From positions 342,792 through 406,791 of the forward strand of contig SZWC01000517.1 in NCBI GenBank assembly GCA_023375785.1: a stretch of 64,000 nucleotides of DNA, given 5' to 3'. The translations under genes and the position numbers were made by a program. Numbering within the stretch: the first letter of the stretch is position 1; every line of letters starts with the position of its first letter. The notes under the pieces were generated by a model, which was not told where the DNA came from, ran no database searches, and saw only the letters and a list, made by a program, of their open reading frames with translations. Positions 44,931 through 62,900 of this stretch are shown here, in pieces. The DNA is from Penium margaritaceum (Eukaryota > Streptophyta > Zygnematophyceae > Desmidiales > Peniaceae).

Positions 44931-47900
44931 CACGCACTTACTCACACTTACACAAGCTTACATGGACTTACACGCACTTACTCACACTTACACAAACTTA
45001 CATGCACTTACACACACTTACACGTACTTACAAGCACTTACACGCACTTACACAAACTTACACGCACTTACATGAGTTTACACATACTTACACGTACTTA
45101 CACGAACTTACACAAAAGTACACATACTTACACGCACTCACACAAACGTACACGCACTTACACACACTTACACGTAGTTACACGAACTTGCACACACTTG
45201 TAGGTACTTACTCATATACACCCACATTTACACGCACATACACAAACGTACACGTATATACATGTACTTACACGCACTTAAACGCACTTACATGCACTTT
45301 CACGTCCTTACACGCACTTACACACACTTACACGCACTTATACGCACTTACGTGCACTTACATAAACTTGCAACCACTTACATGCACTTACACACACTTA
45401 CATGCACTTAGACGCACTTACACAAACTTACACACACATACACACACTTACACGTACTTGCACGTACTTACACACTCTTATATACACTTACACTCACTTA
45501 CACACACTTACACGCTCTTACATGCACTTATGCAAGTTTACACGAACTTACCAGCACTTACACACACTTACACACACTTACATGAACTTACACGCACTAA
45601 CATGCACTTACACGATCTTACACGCACTAGCATGCACTTACACGTGCTTACACAAACTTACACGCACTTATACGAACTTAAACGTACTTACACACTTTTA
45701 TATGCACTCACACGCACTTACACACGCTTATACAAACTTACACGCAGTTACACACACTTACATGCACATACACGCACTTACACAAACTTACACGAACGTA
45801 CTTGCACTTACACGCACTTACATGCACTTAAACGCACTTACACAAACTTACACATACCTATACGCACTTACACAAACTTACGCACACTTACACGCACTTA
45901 CATGCACTTACATGCACTTACACGCACTTACACGTACCTACACGCACTTACACGAACTTACACGCACTTACACGAACTTACACGCACTTACACGCATTGA
46001 CACTCACTGACACGCACTTACACGTACTTACACGCACTTACACGTACTTACACATACTTAGACGCACTTACACGCACTTACATGCACTTACATGAACTTA
46101 CACAAACTTATAGGCACTTACATGCACTTTCAAACCCTTATACACACTTACACGCACTAACCAGCACTTACACATACCTACGCATACTTACACGAATGTA
46201 CATACACTTACACATACCAACACACACTTACATGCACTTACACGCACTTGCACAGACTAATATGCACATACACGCACTTACACATACTAACACATACTTT
46301 CACACACTTAGACAAACGTACACACACTTAGATGCACTTAAACACACTTACACGCATTTACACGCACTTACACGCACTGACACACACTTACATGCACTTA
46401 CACGAACTTACACAAACTTGCACGCACTTACACACACTTACACAGACTTACATGCACTTACACGTATTTACCAGCACTTACACGAAATTACAAGCACTTA
46501 CACGTACTGACACGCACTGACACGCACTTACACTTACTTACACGTACTTACACATACTCACATATACTTACACGCAATTACACGCACTTACACGCACTTA
46601 CATGCACTTATACGTACTAACACGCACTTATACACACTTGCACACACTTACACGCACTTACACGTACTTACACACACTTACACGCACTTATACGCACTTA
46701 CATGCACCTACATATACTTACACGTACTTACAAACACTTACACACACTTAAATGCACTTACACACACTTACACACACTTACATGTACTTACACGCACTAA
46801 CACGCACTAACACGCACTTAAACATACTTACACACACTTACACACACTTACACATACTTATACACACTTAGACGTACTTACACACACTTACACACACATA
46901 CACACACTTCCACAAACTTACACCCACTTACACACACTTACACGCACTTCCACTTACTTATATGAACTTACACACACTTACACATATTTACACGTACTAA
47001 CACGAACGTACCCGCACTTACACACACTTACACAAACTTACACAAAGTTACACGTTTTTACACGCACTTACACACACTTACACGTACTAATACACAATTA
47101 CAAGCATTTACACACACTTACACACACTTACACACACTGACACGTAATTACACACACTTACATCCACTTCTACGCACTTACACGCACCTACAAGCACTTA
47201 CACGCACTTACACGCACTTAAACACACTTACCTGCACTTACACACATTTATACGCACTTATACACAATTACATGCACTTATACACATCTACACATACTTA
47301 CACACACTTATACATACTTGCACGCACTAACACGCACTTACACTGACTTACATGCACTTACACGCACTTACACGCACTTATACGCACATACACACACTTA
47401 CACACACTTGCACAAACCAACACGCACTTCCATGAACGTACACACACTTACGCAGTTTTCCACACACGTACATGCACTTACACGCACTTATAGACACTTA
47501 CACGTACGTTTCACGCACTTACATGCACTTACACGCACTTACATGCACTACCACGCACTTATATGCACTTACAAGCACTTACATGAACTTACACGCACTT
47601 ACACGCACATACACACAATTACACGCGCTTACACGGACTTACACGCACTTACACGCACTTACACGCACTCATACAAACATACAGGAATGTACACGCACTT
47701 TCACGCACTCACACACACTCACATGCAGTTCAACACACTTACATGCATGAACACGCACTTACACGCACTTACACAAACCTAGACGCACTTTCATGCAATT
47801 ACACACACTTACATGAACTTACACGCACTTACACGTACTTATACAAACTTACACACACTTACACACACACAGACAAACATACACGCACTTTTACACACTT

Positions 47901-50900
47901 ACACACATTTACACGAACTAACATGCACTTCTACGCATTTACATGAACTTACTCGGTTAACACACATTTACACGCACTCACATGTACTTACACATACTTA
48001 CACGCATTAACACTAACTTACATGTACTTAACATGCACTTACATGCACTTTTACACACTTACGGACACTTACATGTACTTAGACGCACTTACACGCACTT
48101 ACACGCACTTAGACATACTTACACGCACTTACATACACTTACACAAACTTACACACACTTACACACACTTACTCGCACTTAAACAAACTGACATGCACTT
48201 ACACGCAGTTACATGCAACTACACACACTTCCACACATTTCTCGTACTTACACACACTTACACGCATTTACACGCACTTACATGCAATAACACACACTTA
48301 CACGTACTTATACGCACTTATACATACTTACACGCACTTACACGCCCTTACATGTATGTACATGCACTTACACCAACTTACACTCACATACAAAAACTTA
48401 CACACACTTACAAGCACTTACAAACACTTACACACACTTACACAAAAAAATAGGCACTTACATGCACGTACACACACTTACACGCACTTACATGCACTGA
48501 CACAGACTTACACATACTTACACATACTTACACGAACTTACATGCACTTACACGCATTTACACACACTTAAACGCACTTATATGCACTAATACGCACGTA
48601 CACATACTTGTACATATTTACAGGCACTTACACGCACTTACATGCACTTATCCGTACATACACCCACTTACACGCACCTTCACGCACTTACACGCACTTA
48701 CACGCACTTACACACACGTACATGCACTTACACGTACTTACACGTACTTACACACAATTACACATACGTACACGCACTTACATGCACTTAAACATACTTA
48801 CACGCACTTATACAGACTTACACGAACTTACACGTACCTACACGTACTTACACGCACTTACACGTGCGTACACGCACATACATGCACTTACACACACTTA
48901 CACACACTTACACACACTTACACACACTTACACACACTTACACAAACCTACACAAACTTACACAAACTTGCATACACTGACACGCACTAGCACGCACTTC
49001 CACGCACGTACATGCACTTACACATAGTTACACATACTTACACGCACTTATACGCAGTTACAAGCACTTACACGTACTTACACTCACTTACATGTACTTT
49101 CATGCACTTACACGCACTTACACGCACTTACACACACTTACACACACTTACACCAACGTACACATACTTACATGCACTCACATGCACTTACACACACATA
49201 CACGCATTTGCATGCACTAACACACACTTACACACACTTACACACACTTACACTAACTTAAACACACTTACACGCACTTTCACGGATTTACACGTACCTA
49301 CACAAACATACACACACTTACACGCACTTATACACACTTACATGCACTTATATGCACTTACACAAACTTACACACACCTACACAAACTTACACACACTTA
49401 CACGTATTTACACACACTTACACGTACTTACACACACTAACACATAGTTACACCTACTTACACACACTTACACACACTTACACGCACTTACATGCACTTA
49501 CGTCCATTTACACACACTTATACGCACTTCCATGCACTTACAGACACTAACACACACTTATACGCACTTATACACACTTGCATGTACTTACACGGACTCA
49601 TGCACTTACACACACTTACATGCACTTACACACACTTACACGTACTTGGATGCACTTACACACACTTACACGCACTCATATGCACTTGTTCGTACTTACA
49701 CGCACTAACACTCACTTACATGCACTTAAACAAACTTACACGTACCTACACGCACTTACACGTACTTACATACCCGTATACGCACTTACATGCACTTACA
49801 CGTACTGAAACGCACTGACACGCACTTATACGCACTTACCCACACTTACACGTACTTACACATACTTACACACACTGACACGCACTTACACGCACTTACA
49901 TGCACTTACACGCACTTACATGCAATTACACGTACTTACATGCACTTATACACACTTACATGTACTTACACATACTTACACGTACTTACATGCACTTACA
50001 CGCACTTACACACACATACACATACTCACACGCACTTGCACACACTTACACGCACTTGCACGCACTAACACACACTTCCATGAACTTACACGCACTTATG
50101 CGCTCTTCCACGCACTTACACACACATACACGCTCTTATACGCACGTCCACGTACATACACGCACTTACACGCACTTGCACAAACTTAGACGCACTTACA
50201 CGCACATACATGCACTTACACAAACTTACACGGACTTACACGCAGTTACACGCACTTACACACACTAACAAAAACGTATTGGAACTTACACGTACTTTCA
50301 CACAAATACACATACTTGCACGCACTTACACGCATTAACACATGCTTACACGCACTCACATGCACACACACACACACACTTACACAAACTTACAAACACT
50401 TACACGTACTTACACGAGCATATACACACTAACACGCACTTACTCAAACTTAAACGCACTTACGTACACTTTCACACATTCTCACAAGCGTACACGCACT
50501 TATACGCACATACATGAACTTACTCGACTAACACATACTTACAGGTACTTACGCGTTCTTACACGCACTTCCACGAATTTCCACTAACTTACATGTACTT
50601 ACACGTACTTACACGCACTTAGACACACGTACGCGCACTTACACGTACGTAGACGCACTTACACGTACTTACACGCACTTACAGGCATGTACACGCACTT
50701 ACACGCGCATACACGTACGTACACAAACTTACACGCACTTAAGCGTACTTACACGCACTTGAACAAACTGACACGCACTTACACGCACTTACATCCACTT
50801 ACACACACTTACACGCACTTCTCAGACTTACACACACTTGCACGCACTTAGACATACTTACACACACCTACACACACTTACACGCACTTACACGCACTTA

Positions 50901-53900
50901 CACGCACTTACATACACTTACACATACTTACACGTACTTACACGCACTTACACGCACGTATACAAACCTACATGCACTTACACGTACTTACACGCAATTG
51001 CACGCACGTACATGCACTTACAAGAACTTGTACGCACTTACACGCACTTACACAAAAAAACAGGCACTTACATGCACTTACACGCACTTACACGCACTAA
51101 CACGCACTTATATGCACTAACACACACTTACACATACTTACACACACTTACATAAACTTACACGCACTTGCACGCATTTACATGCACTTACACACACTTA
51201 CACGCACTAACACGCACTTACACGTACTTGCACACACTTACACGCACTTACACACACTTACACACACTTACATGCACTTACACGCACTTACATGCACCTA
51301 CTCGCACTTACACGCACTTACACCCACTTACACATTCTTACATGCACTTACACGCACTTACATGTTCTTACACGCACTTACATGCACTTACACATGCTTA
51401 CACAAATGTACACACACTTACATGCACTTAAACACACTTACACGCACTTACACGCACTTCCACAAACTTGCACGCACCTACACGCACTTACATGCACATA
51501 CATACGCGTACATGCACTTACATGCACTAGCACGCACTTACATGCACCTACATGCACTTACACGCACTTATACGTACTTACCCGTATTTACACGAACTTA
51601 CAAGAACTTGCACGCACTGACGCGCACTGACACGTACCTATACGCACTTACACGTACTTACACACACTTACATGTACTTACACATACTTATATGCTCTTA
51701 CACACACTTACACGCACTTACATGCACTTACACACACTTACATGCGCTTACACACACTTACACACACTTACACACACTTACATGCACTTATACTAACTTA
51801 CACATACTTACATGCACTTACACGCACTTACATGCACTTACACGCACTTACACGCATTTACACGCACAAACACTCACTTACACATACTTACACACTTTTA
51901 TACCAACTTACATGCACTAACACATATTTACACGTACTTACACGCATTCACACGCATTAACACGCACTTGCACACACTTACACGCACTTACACGCACTTA
52001 CACGCACTTATACGTACTTACACACACTTACACACACCTACACGTACATACACGCGCTTACATTTACTTACACGCACTTACATGCACTTACACGCACTCA
52101 CACATACTTACACACACTTACAAAACCTTACAAACACTTACACGTATTTACACACACTTACATGCACTTACACGTACTAACATGCACTTATACGCACTTA
52201 CACACACTTACACACACTTATACGCACTCACATGTACTTACACACACTAACACACACTTACACACACTTAAATGCACTTACACACACTTACACGTATTTA
52301 GATTCACCTGTACACACTTACACGCAATAACACACACTTATTCGTACTTACACGCACTTACACTCACTTACACGTACTTACATGAACTTACACATACCTA
52401 CACATACTTACATGTACTTAGACGCACTTACACAATCGTACATGTACACACACGCACTTACACGCACTTACACATACTTACACGCACTTACAAACACTAA
52501 CATGGAAAAACAGGCACTTACATACACTTATACGCACTTACAAACACTTACACGCACTCACACACACTAACACGCACTTACACATACTTACAGCCACTTA
52601 CACAAACTTACACACACCTACACGCATTTACACGCACTTACACGCACTTGCACGTATTAACACGCCCTTACACGCACTTGCACATACCGTCATGCACTTA
52701 CACAAACTTACATGCACTTATAGACACTTACATGCACTTACACGCACTTACATGCACTTACACACACTTACATGCACTTACATGCACTTCCATGCACTTA
52801 CACAAACTTACACGCACTTATATGTACTCAAACACAATTACACGCACTTAGACGTACTTAGACAAACTTACACACACCTTCACGTACTTCCACGCACTTA
52901 CACGCGCGTACACGTACTTACATGTACTTACACGCACTTGCACGTACTGACACGCTCTTACACAAACTTACACAAACTTGCATGCACGTACACGCACTTA
53001 CAGACACTTACACGCACTTACACACACATATACACACTTACCCATACTTACACGAACTAACAAGCCCTTACACACACTGACACGCATTGATATGCACTTA
53101 CACATACTTACACGCACGTACACGCACTTACACACACGTACACGCACTTACACGTACTTACACGCACTTACACGCACTTACACGTACTCACACGTACTTT
53201 CATGCACTTACATGCACTTACACGTACTTACACGCACTTACAGGCACTTGCACAAACTTGCACACACTTACATGCACTGACACCCACTTACACGCACTTA
53301 TACAGATTTACACGCACTAACACGCACTTATACATACTTACACATACTTACACGACTTACACGTACTTTCACATATTTACACACACTTGGATGCACTTAC
53401 ACACACTAACACGCACTTACACACACTTGCACACACTTACACACATGTACATACACTTACACGCACCTGCACGCACTTACATGTACTTACACACACAAAC
53501 ATGCACTTACACGCACTTACACCCACTTACACAAACTAACAAGCACATACACATGCTTACACGCACTTACACACACTTACACGCACTTACATGCACTTAC
53601 GCATACTTACACGTACTAACACACACTTACACACACTTACACGGACTTACACGTACTTACACATACTTACACGTACTTACATTAACTTACACGGACTTAC
53701 ACGCACTTACACGAACCTACAAGCAATTACACGTACTTACACGCACTTATACGCACTTACACGTATATACATGCACTTACACGCACTTACACGCACTTAC
53801 ACACGCTTACATGCACTTACACATACTTACAAGCACTTACACGCACTTACACACACATTTATATGCACTAACTCGCACTTATTCACACTTACACTCACTT

Positions 53901-56900
53901 ACACACACTTACACGCACTTACACGTACTTACACACACTTACATGCAATTGCACAAACTTACACGCACTTGCACACACTAACACGCACTTCCATGAACTT
54001 ACACGCACTTACGCGCTGTTCCACACACTTACATCATTTATACGCACTTACACGCACTTACATGCACTTACACGCACTTACACGGTTTCATACGTAGTTA
54101 CACACACTTCCACGTGCTTACACATACTTACTCCTACTAACACGAACTTACACACTCTTACACGCACTTACATGTACTTCCATGCAGTTACACAGACCTA
54201 CACATACTTACACAAACTTACAGGAACTTAATCGTACTTTCACGCACTTACACACACTTGTACAAACTTACACGCACTTACACGTATTAACACGTACTTA
54301 CACGCACTTACAAAAACTTACACGCACTTACATGCACTTACACACACTTACACGACCTTACATGCACTTATACGTACTTACACGAAGTTATACACACTTA
54401 CACACACTTACACAAACTTACACACACTTACATACACTTACAAGCATTTACACAAACTTACACGTACTTAGACGTACTTATACGAACTTAGACGCACATA
54501 TACGCATTTCCCCTAACTTACATGGACTTGCACGCACTTACACACACGTAGACACACTTACGCGCACTTACACATACTTAGACGTACTTACACGCACTTA
54601 CACGCACTTACACGCGCTTACACATGCTTACATGTACTTACACAAACTTACACGCACTTACACGCACTTACATGCACTTCAATGAATTGATACGCACTTA
54701 CGCGGACTTACGCGCACTTACACGCACTTGCATGTACTCACACACACTTAAACACACTTACACATACTTACACGTACGTACATGCACTTACACGTACTTA
54801 CACACACTTACACGCACTTACACGCACTTACACACACTTACACACACGAACACAAACTTACACGTACTTACACGCACTTACACGCACTTGCATGCATGTA
54901 CATGCACTTACACAAACTTATACGCACTTACACGCACTTACACACACTTACATGAACTTACACGCACTTACACCTACTTACACGTACTTACATGAGAAAA
55001 CAGGCACTTACATGCACGTACACGCACTTACATGTACTTACACACACTTACACGCACTAACACAAACTTACACGTACTTACACGCATTTATATGCACTTA
55101 CATACACTAACACGCACTAATACGCACTTACACACACATGCACACACTTACACGTACTTACATGCGCTTACATGCACTTACATGCACTTACACGCACTTA
55201 CACGCACCGACACACAACTACACGTACTTACACCCACTTACACGCACTTACATGCACTTACACACACTAACATGCACTTACACGCACTTACACGCACTTA
55301 CACATACTTGTTCAAACGTACCCATACTTACATGCACTTAAACACACTTACACGCACTTACACATACTCACATGCACTTACATGCACGTGCACACGAGTA
55401 CATGCACTTACATGCACTTACATGCACTTACACGCACTTACATAAACTTGCACGCACTTAGACGTACTTACACGCATTTACACGCAGTTACACGCACTCA
55501 CCCGCACTTACACAAACTTACAAGAACTTACACGCACTGACACGCACTTACAGGCACTTGCACGTACTTACACGTACTCACACGCATTTACACATACTTA
55601 CACGCACTTACATGTACTACACACACTTACACGCACTTATATGCACTTACACGCACTTACATACAGTTACACCCACTTGAACGCAGTTACACACACTTAC
55701 ACACACTTACACGAACTTACACGTACTTACATGCACTTACACGTACTAACACACACTTACACGTACTAACACGTACTTACATGCAATTACACACACTGAC
55801 ACACACTAACACGCACTTACATGCACTTACACGCACTTGCACGCACTTACACACACTTACACATACGTACACAAACTTATTCGCACTTACACGCACGTAC
55901 ACGTACTTACACATGCTTACACGGACGTTTACACGCTCACACGCACTTACACACACTAACACAAACTTACAGGAACTTACATGCACTTTCACGCCCTTAC
56001 ATGCATTTAGACGCACTTATATGCGCTAACACGCACTTACATGCACTTACACAAACTTACACGCAGTTACATGCACTTACACACACTTACACAGACTTAG
56101 ACGTACTTACACGCACTTCCACAAACTTACACACACTTACAAGCACTTACACAAACTTACACACACTTCCATACACTTACACGCATTTACATGTACTTAC
56201 ACACACTTACACGCATTTACACTAGCTTATACCCACATACATGCACTTACACATACTTACACACACGTACTCGCTCTTACACGCACTGACACGCACAGAC
56301 ACGCACTTGCATGCACTTACACGCATTTACACGCACTTACACATACTTACACGCAGTTACACAAACTTACACGCACTTAGACGCACCTACACGCACTTAC
56401 CTGTACTTACACAAAGTTACACGCACTTACACGCACTGACACACACTTACACGTACTTTCACGCACATACTTGCACTTAAACAAACTTACACGTACTTAC
56501 ACGTACTTAAACACAGTGAAAAATACTGACACGCACTTACACGCACTTACACCTACTAACACGCACTTACATGCATTTATACACGCACTTACATAAACTT
56601 GCACGTACTTTATCGCACTTATACACACTTGCATACACTTACACGTACTTATACGCACTTACACATATTTCCACGCACTTATACGCACTTACATTCTTTT
56701 ACACACACTTATACATACTTACACACAGCTACATGCACTTTTACGCACATACATGCACTAACACACACTTACACATGCTTTTACGTACTTACACAAACTT
56801 ACACGCACTTACATGTTCTTACACACACTTCCACGCACTTACACGCACTTGTACACACTTGCACTCACTTACACGCATTTACATGCACTTACACACACTT

Positions 56901-59900
56901 ACACGCACTTATACGCACTTACACGCACTTATACGAACTTTCATGTACCTGCACACACCTAAATTCACTTACACATACTTACATGTACTTACAGACACTT
57001 ACACGCACTTACACGCACTTACGCGCACTTATACGCACTTATACACACTTACACGTACTTATACACACTTACACACACTTACACGTACTTACATGCACTA
57101 CCACACACTTACACATATTTCCATACATTTCTACACACTTTCATGCACTTACACGCACTTACACGTACTTACACACACTTATGTGCACTTACACAAACTT
57201 ACACGCTACACGCATTTACACGCACTTACATACACTTACATGCACTTACACACTCTAACACAAACTCATATGCAGCTACACACATTTATACGCACTTACA
57301 TGCACATACACGCATTTACACGCACTTACACGTGCTTACACACACTTACACACACATACACGCACTTCAACGCACTTACACGCACCTACATGCACTTAAC
57401 CACACTTACACAATTCTACACACACTTACACACACTGAGACACACTTACACGCAATTACACGCACTTACCCCCACTTACAAGAACTTACGCACACTTACA
57501 CGGACTGACACACAGTGACACGTACTTACACCTACGTGCACACTCTTACACGTACTTACACACACTTACACGCACTTACACCTACTTACACGCACATACA
57601 CATACTTACACATACTTACACGCACTTACACGCACTTCCACGCACTTACACGCACTTACACTCACTTCCACATACATACACAAACTTTACACACTTACAT
57701 GCACTTACATGCAGTTACACACACTCACACGTACTTACATGCACTAACATGCACTTACACATACTTACACACACTTACACAAACTTGCACACACTTACAC
57801 GCACTTACACGTACTTACACGCACTTCCATGCACTTACACGCACTTGCACAGACTTACACGTACTTACACGCACTTACAGGCACGTACACGTACTTACAC
57901 GTAGGTACACACACTTACACGCACTTAGACAAACTTTCACACACCTACACAAACCCAAATGTACCTACACGCTTTTACTAGCACTTCCATGTACTTACAT
58001 GCACTTACATGCACTCACACGCACTTACACGTACGTACACACACTTACACGTACTTGCACACACATGCATGCACTTACACGCACCTAAACAAACTTACGT
58101 CACTTACACATACTTACACACACTTACATGCACTTACACACACTTACGCAAACTCACACACACTTACACGCACTTACATGCACTTACACGCACTTACACG
58201 AACTTGCACACACTTATATGCACTTACACGTACTTACACATACTTAAATACACTTCCACGCACTTACACATACTTCTACGCACATCCATGTACTTAGATG
58301 CACTTACACACACTTACACGCACTTACACGCTCTTACACATACTTACACGCACTTACACGCACCTACGCATACCAACACGCACATACACGCACTTACATG
58401 CACTAACACGCACTTACACACACTTACACCAACTTACACATACTTACACTCACGTGTACTTACTTACACGCGCTTACACATGCTTACACGCACTTACACA
58501 CACTTACACGTACTTACACGCATTTATACGCACTTATATGCACTTACACGTACTTACACACACTTACATGCACTTACACGTACTTACATAAACGTGAGCG
58601 CACTTAAACACACTTACACGTACTTACATGCACTAACACGCACTTACACATACGTGCACGTACTTACACAAACTTACACGCGTTTACACACACTTACGCA
58701 CACGTTCACGCACTTACACGTACTTACGCGCACTTACATGCCATTACACGCACTTACACACACTTACACATACTTAGATGTACTTTAACGCACTTTCACA
58801 GACTTACACGCACCTACACACACTTACACACACTTACATGCACTTACACGTACTTACACAAACTTACACGCACTTCCACGCACATACACACACTTACACA
58901 CACTTACACACACTTACATGTCCTTCCACGCACTTACACGAACTGACATGCACTTACACGCACTTACACGCAATGTCATACACTTCCATGTACCTACATG
59001 TACTTACACACACTTATATGCGCTTACACGGACTTACACACACTCACATGCACTTACACGTACTAACATGCACTTACACACACTTACACACACTTACACA
59101 CACTTACACGCACTTTCACATACTTACACGCACCTACACACACACCTATATGAACTTATGTACACTTACACGCACTTACACGCACTTACACATACTTACA
59201 CGCACTTACACGTACATACATGCACTTCCACATCATAACACGCACTTACACGCACTTCCACGTACTGACATGAACTAACACGCACTTACACGCACTTACA
59301 CGCACTTACGTACACTTACATGCACTTATACACACTTACACGCACTAACAAGAACTAACACACACTTACACATAATTACACACACTTACACAAACTTACA
59401 CAAATGAACACATACTTATGCAAAACTACACACACTTACACACACTTACACGCACGTACACACACTTACACCCACTTTTACGTACTTTACGTACTTACAC
59501 GCACTTACACGCACTTAGACACACTTACATGCACTTACACGCACTTACACGCACTTACACACACTAACACGTACTAACACGAACTTATACAAACTTACAC
59601 GCACATACAAGCACTAAGACACACTTATATGCACTTACACGCACTTACACACATTTATACACACTCACACGTACTTACATACACTTACACAGACTTACAC
59701 ATGCTTACATGTACTTACACGCACTTATATACACTTATACACACTTATGCACACTTCCACGCACTTGCATGAACTTGAGCGCACTTACACACACTTACAC
59801 ACACTTATACGTACTTACACACAGTTACAAATACTTACATGCACTTACATGAAATTACACGCACTTACACAAACGTACACACACTTACATGCAGTTATAC

Positions 59901-62900
59901 ACACATATGCACACTTACATGAACGTACACGTACTTACGCAAACTTACATGCACTTACACACACTTGCATGCACTTACACGTACTTTTATATACATTTAC
60001 GCACTTGCACGTACTTACACGTACTTACACGCACTTACATGCACTTACACGCACTTGAACACACTTACACAAATTTACACACACTTACAGGTACTTACAC
60101 GCACTTACACACACTTACACGCACATACACGCACTTATACAGACTTTCACGTACTTACACGCACTAACATGTACTTTCACGCACTTACACGCACTTACAC
60201 ACACTTATACGTACTTACCTTCATTTACACAAACATACACACATTTACACACACTGACACACATTTACATGTACTTACACGCACTTACACGCACTTACAC
60301 GTACTTGCACGAACTTATATGCACTTACATGTACTTACACACACTTATACGCACTACCATTCTTCCACATACTTACACGCACTTATATGCACTTACACAC
60401 ACTTACACGCATTCACATAGACTTAGAAGAACTTACACGCACTTACATGCACTTATGCACACTTACACGCACTTACACACACTAACACGCACTTACACGT
60501 TCTTACACGTACTTACACACACTTACACGCACTTACACGCACCTACACGCACTTATCCATACTTACACAAACATACATGCACTTCCACTCACAGACACGC
60601 ACTTACACGCACTTACACGCAGTTACACACACTAACACGTACTTACATGCACTTATTCGCATTTACACGCACGTATACACTGTTACACGTATTTACACGT
60701 ACTTTCACACACTTACACATCCTTACACGTTCTTGCACAAACGTACACACACTTACACATACTTACATGCACGTACACGCACTTACACGCACTTACACAC
60801 ACTTACATGCACCTTTACGCACTTACACGCACTTACACACACTTACACGCACTAACACGTACTTACACGCACTTACACATACTTACACATTGTTACACGC
60901 ACTTTTACAAACTTACACGCACTTACATGTACTTACACGTACTTACACGCACTTACATGTACTTCCTTGCACTTACACACACTTACGCACACATACATGC
61001 ACTTACACGCACTTACACATACTTACACGTACTTACACACACTTACACGCACTTACACAAACTTACACCCACTTACACACACTTACAAGTACTTACACGT
61101 ACTTACATGCACTTCTACACACTTACACACACTCACACGCACTTATGCATACTAATACGAACTTATACACACTTACACGCACTTACACACACTTACACGT
61201 ACTTACACCCATCTCCCACGCACTTGCACACATTTATACGCACTTACATGTACGTACACGCACTTAAACGCACTAAAATGCACTTACACATACATACACA
61301 AACATTCACGCACCTATACGCACCTCGACACACCTACACGTACTTACACCCACTGACACGCACTCACACACACTTACACACACTTACTCACATTTACACG
61401 CACTTGCACGCACTTACACGTACTTGCAAGCACTTACACGCATTTACACGCACTTACACATACTTAAACGCACTTACACGAACTTACACACACCTACACA
61501 TACTTACACGAACTTTCATGCACTTACACATACTTATAGGCACTTGCATACACTCACACGCACTTACACGCACTTACATGCACTTACACGTACTTACACA
61601 CACTTACACGCACTTATACGTACTTACACAAACTTACACAAACTTTCATGCACCTACACGCACCTACACACACTTACATGTACTTTTACACACTTACATG
61701 CACTTACACACTTACACGTACTTATACGTACTTACACGCACTTACACGCACTTGCACACACTTACAAGTACTTACACGTACTTTAGAAAACTTTCGCATA
61801 CTTACACATACTTACACACACTTACAAGCACTTACACACACTTACACAAAACGTATATGCACTTACAAGTACATACATGCACTTACGCAAATTCACACGC
61901 ACTTGCACGTACATACACGCACTTACACGCACTTCCATGCACTTACACGCACTTATATGCACTTACACGACTTGTACACACTTACACGACTTGTACACAC
62001 TTACACGCACTTACACGCACTTACACGTACTTGCACGCACTTGAACACACTTTCCCATACTTCCACATACCTACATACACTTACACACACTTACACGCAC
62101 TTAGAAGCACTTACACGTACTTACATGCACTCACATGCACTAATACATACTTACACACAGTTACACGCACTTACACTCACTTACATGCACTTTCACACAC
62201 TTACACGTACTTACACGCACCTACATGTACTTGCATGTACTTACACGTACTTACACACTTACACGTACTTACACGCACTTACACACCCTTACACGCACTT
62301 ACATGCACTTACACGCACATACACGTACTTACACACAATTACACACACAAACATGCACTTATACGCACTTACACGCATTTATGCGAACTTCCATGCACTT
62401 ATTAGAACCTACACGCACTTACACGCAATTACACATACTTACACACACGAATGAACACACACTTACACGCACTTTTACGCACTTTTACGCACTTACACGC
62501 ACTAACACACACTTATATGCACTTACATGAACTTGCACGCATTTACACGAACTAACACGCATGTACACGTACTTACACGTATGTATACACACTTACTCAC
62601 ACATACATAACTTGCACATACTTAAATGAACTTATAAACACTTACCCACACTTACACACACTTACACGAGCTTACACGTGCTTATACCTACTTACACGCA
62701 GTTACACATACTTACACGCACATACACGCACCTACACGCACTTACACGTACTTACACGCACCTACATGTACTTGCATGTACTTACACGTACTTACACACT
62801 TACACGTACTTATACGCACTTGCACACCCTTACACGCACTTACATGCACTTACACGCACATGCACGTACTTACACACACTTACACACACCTACACACACT

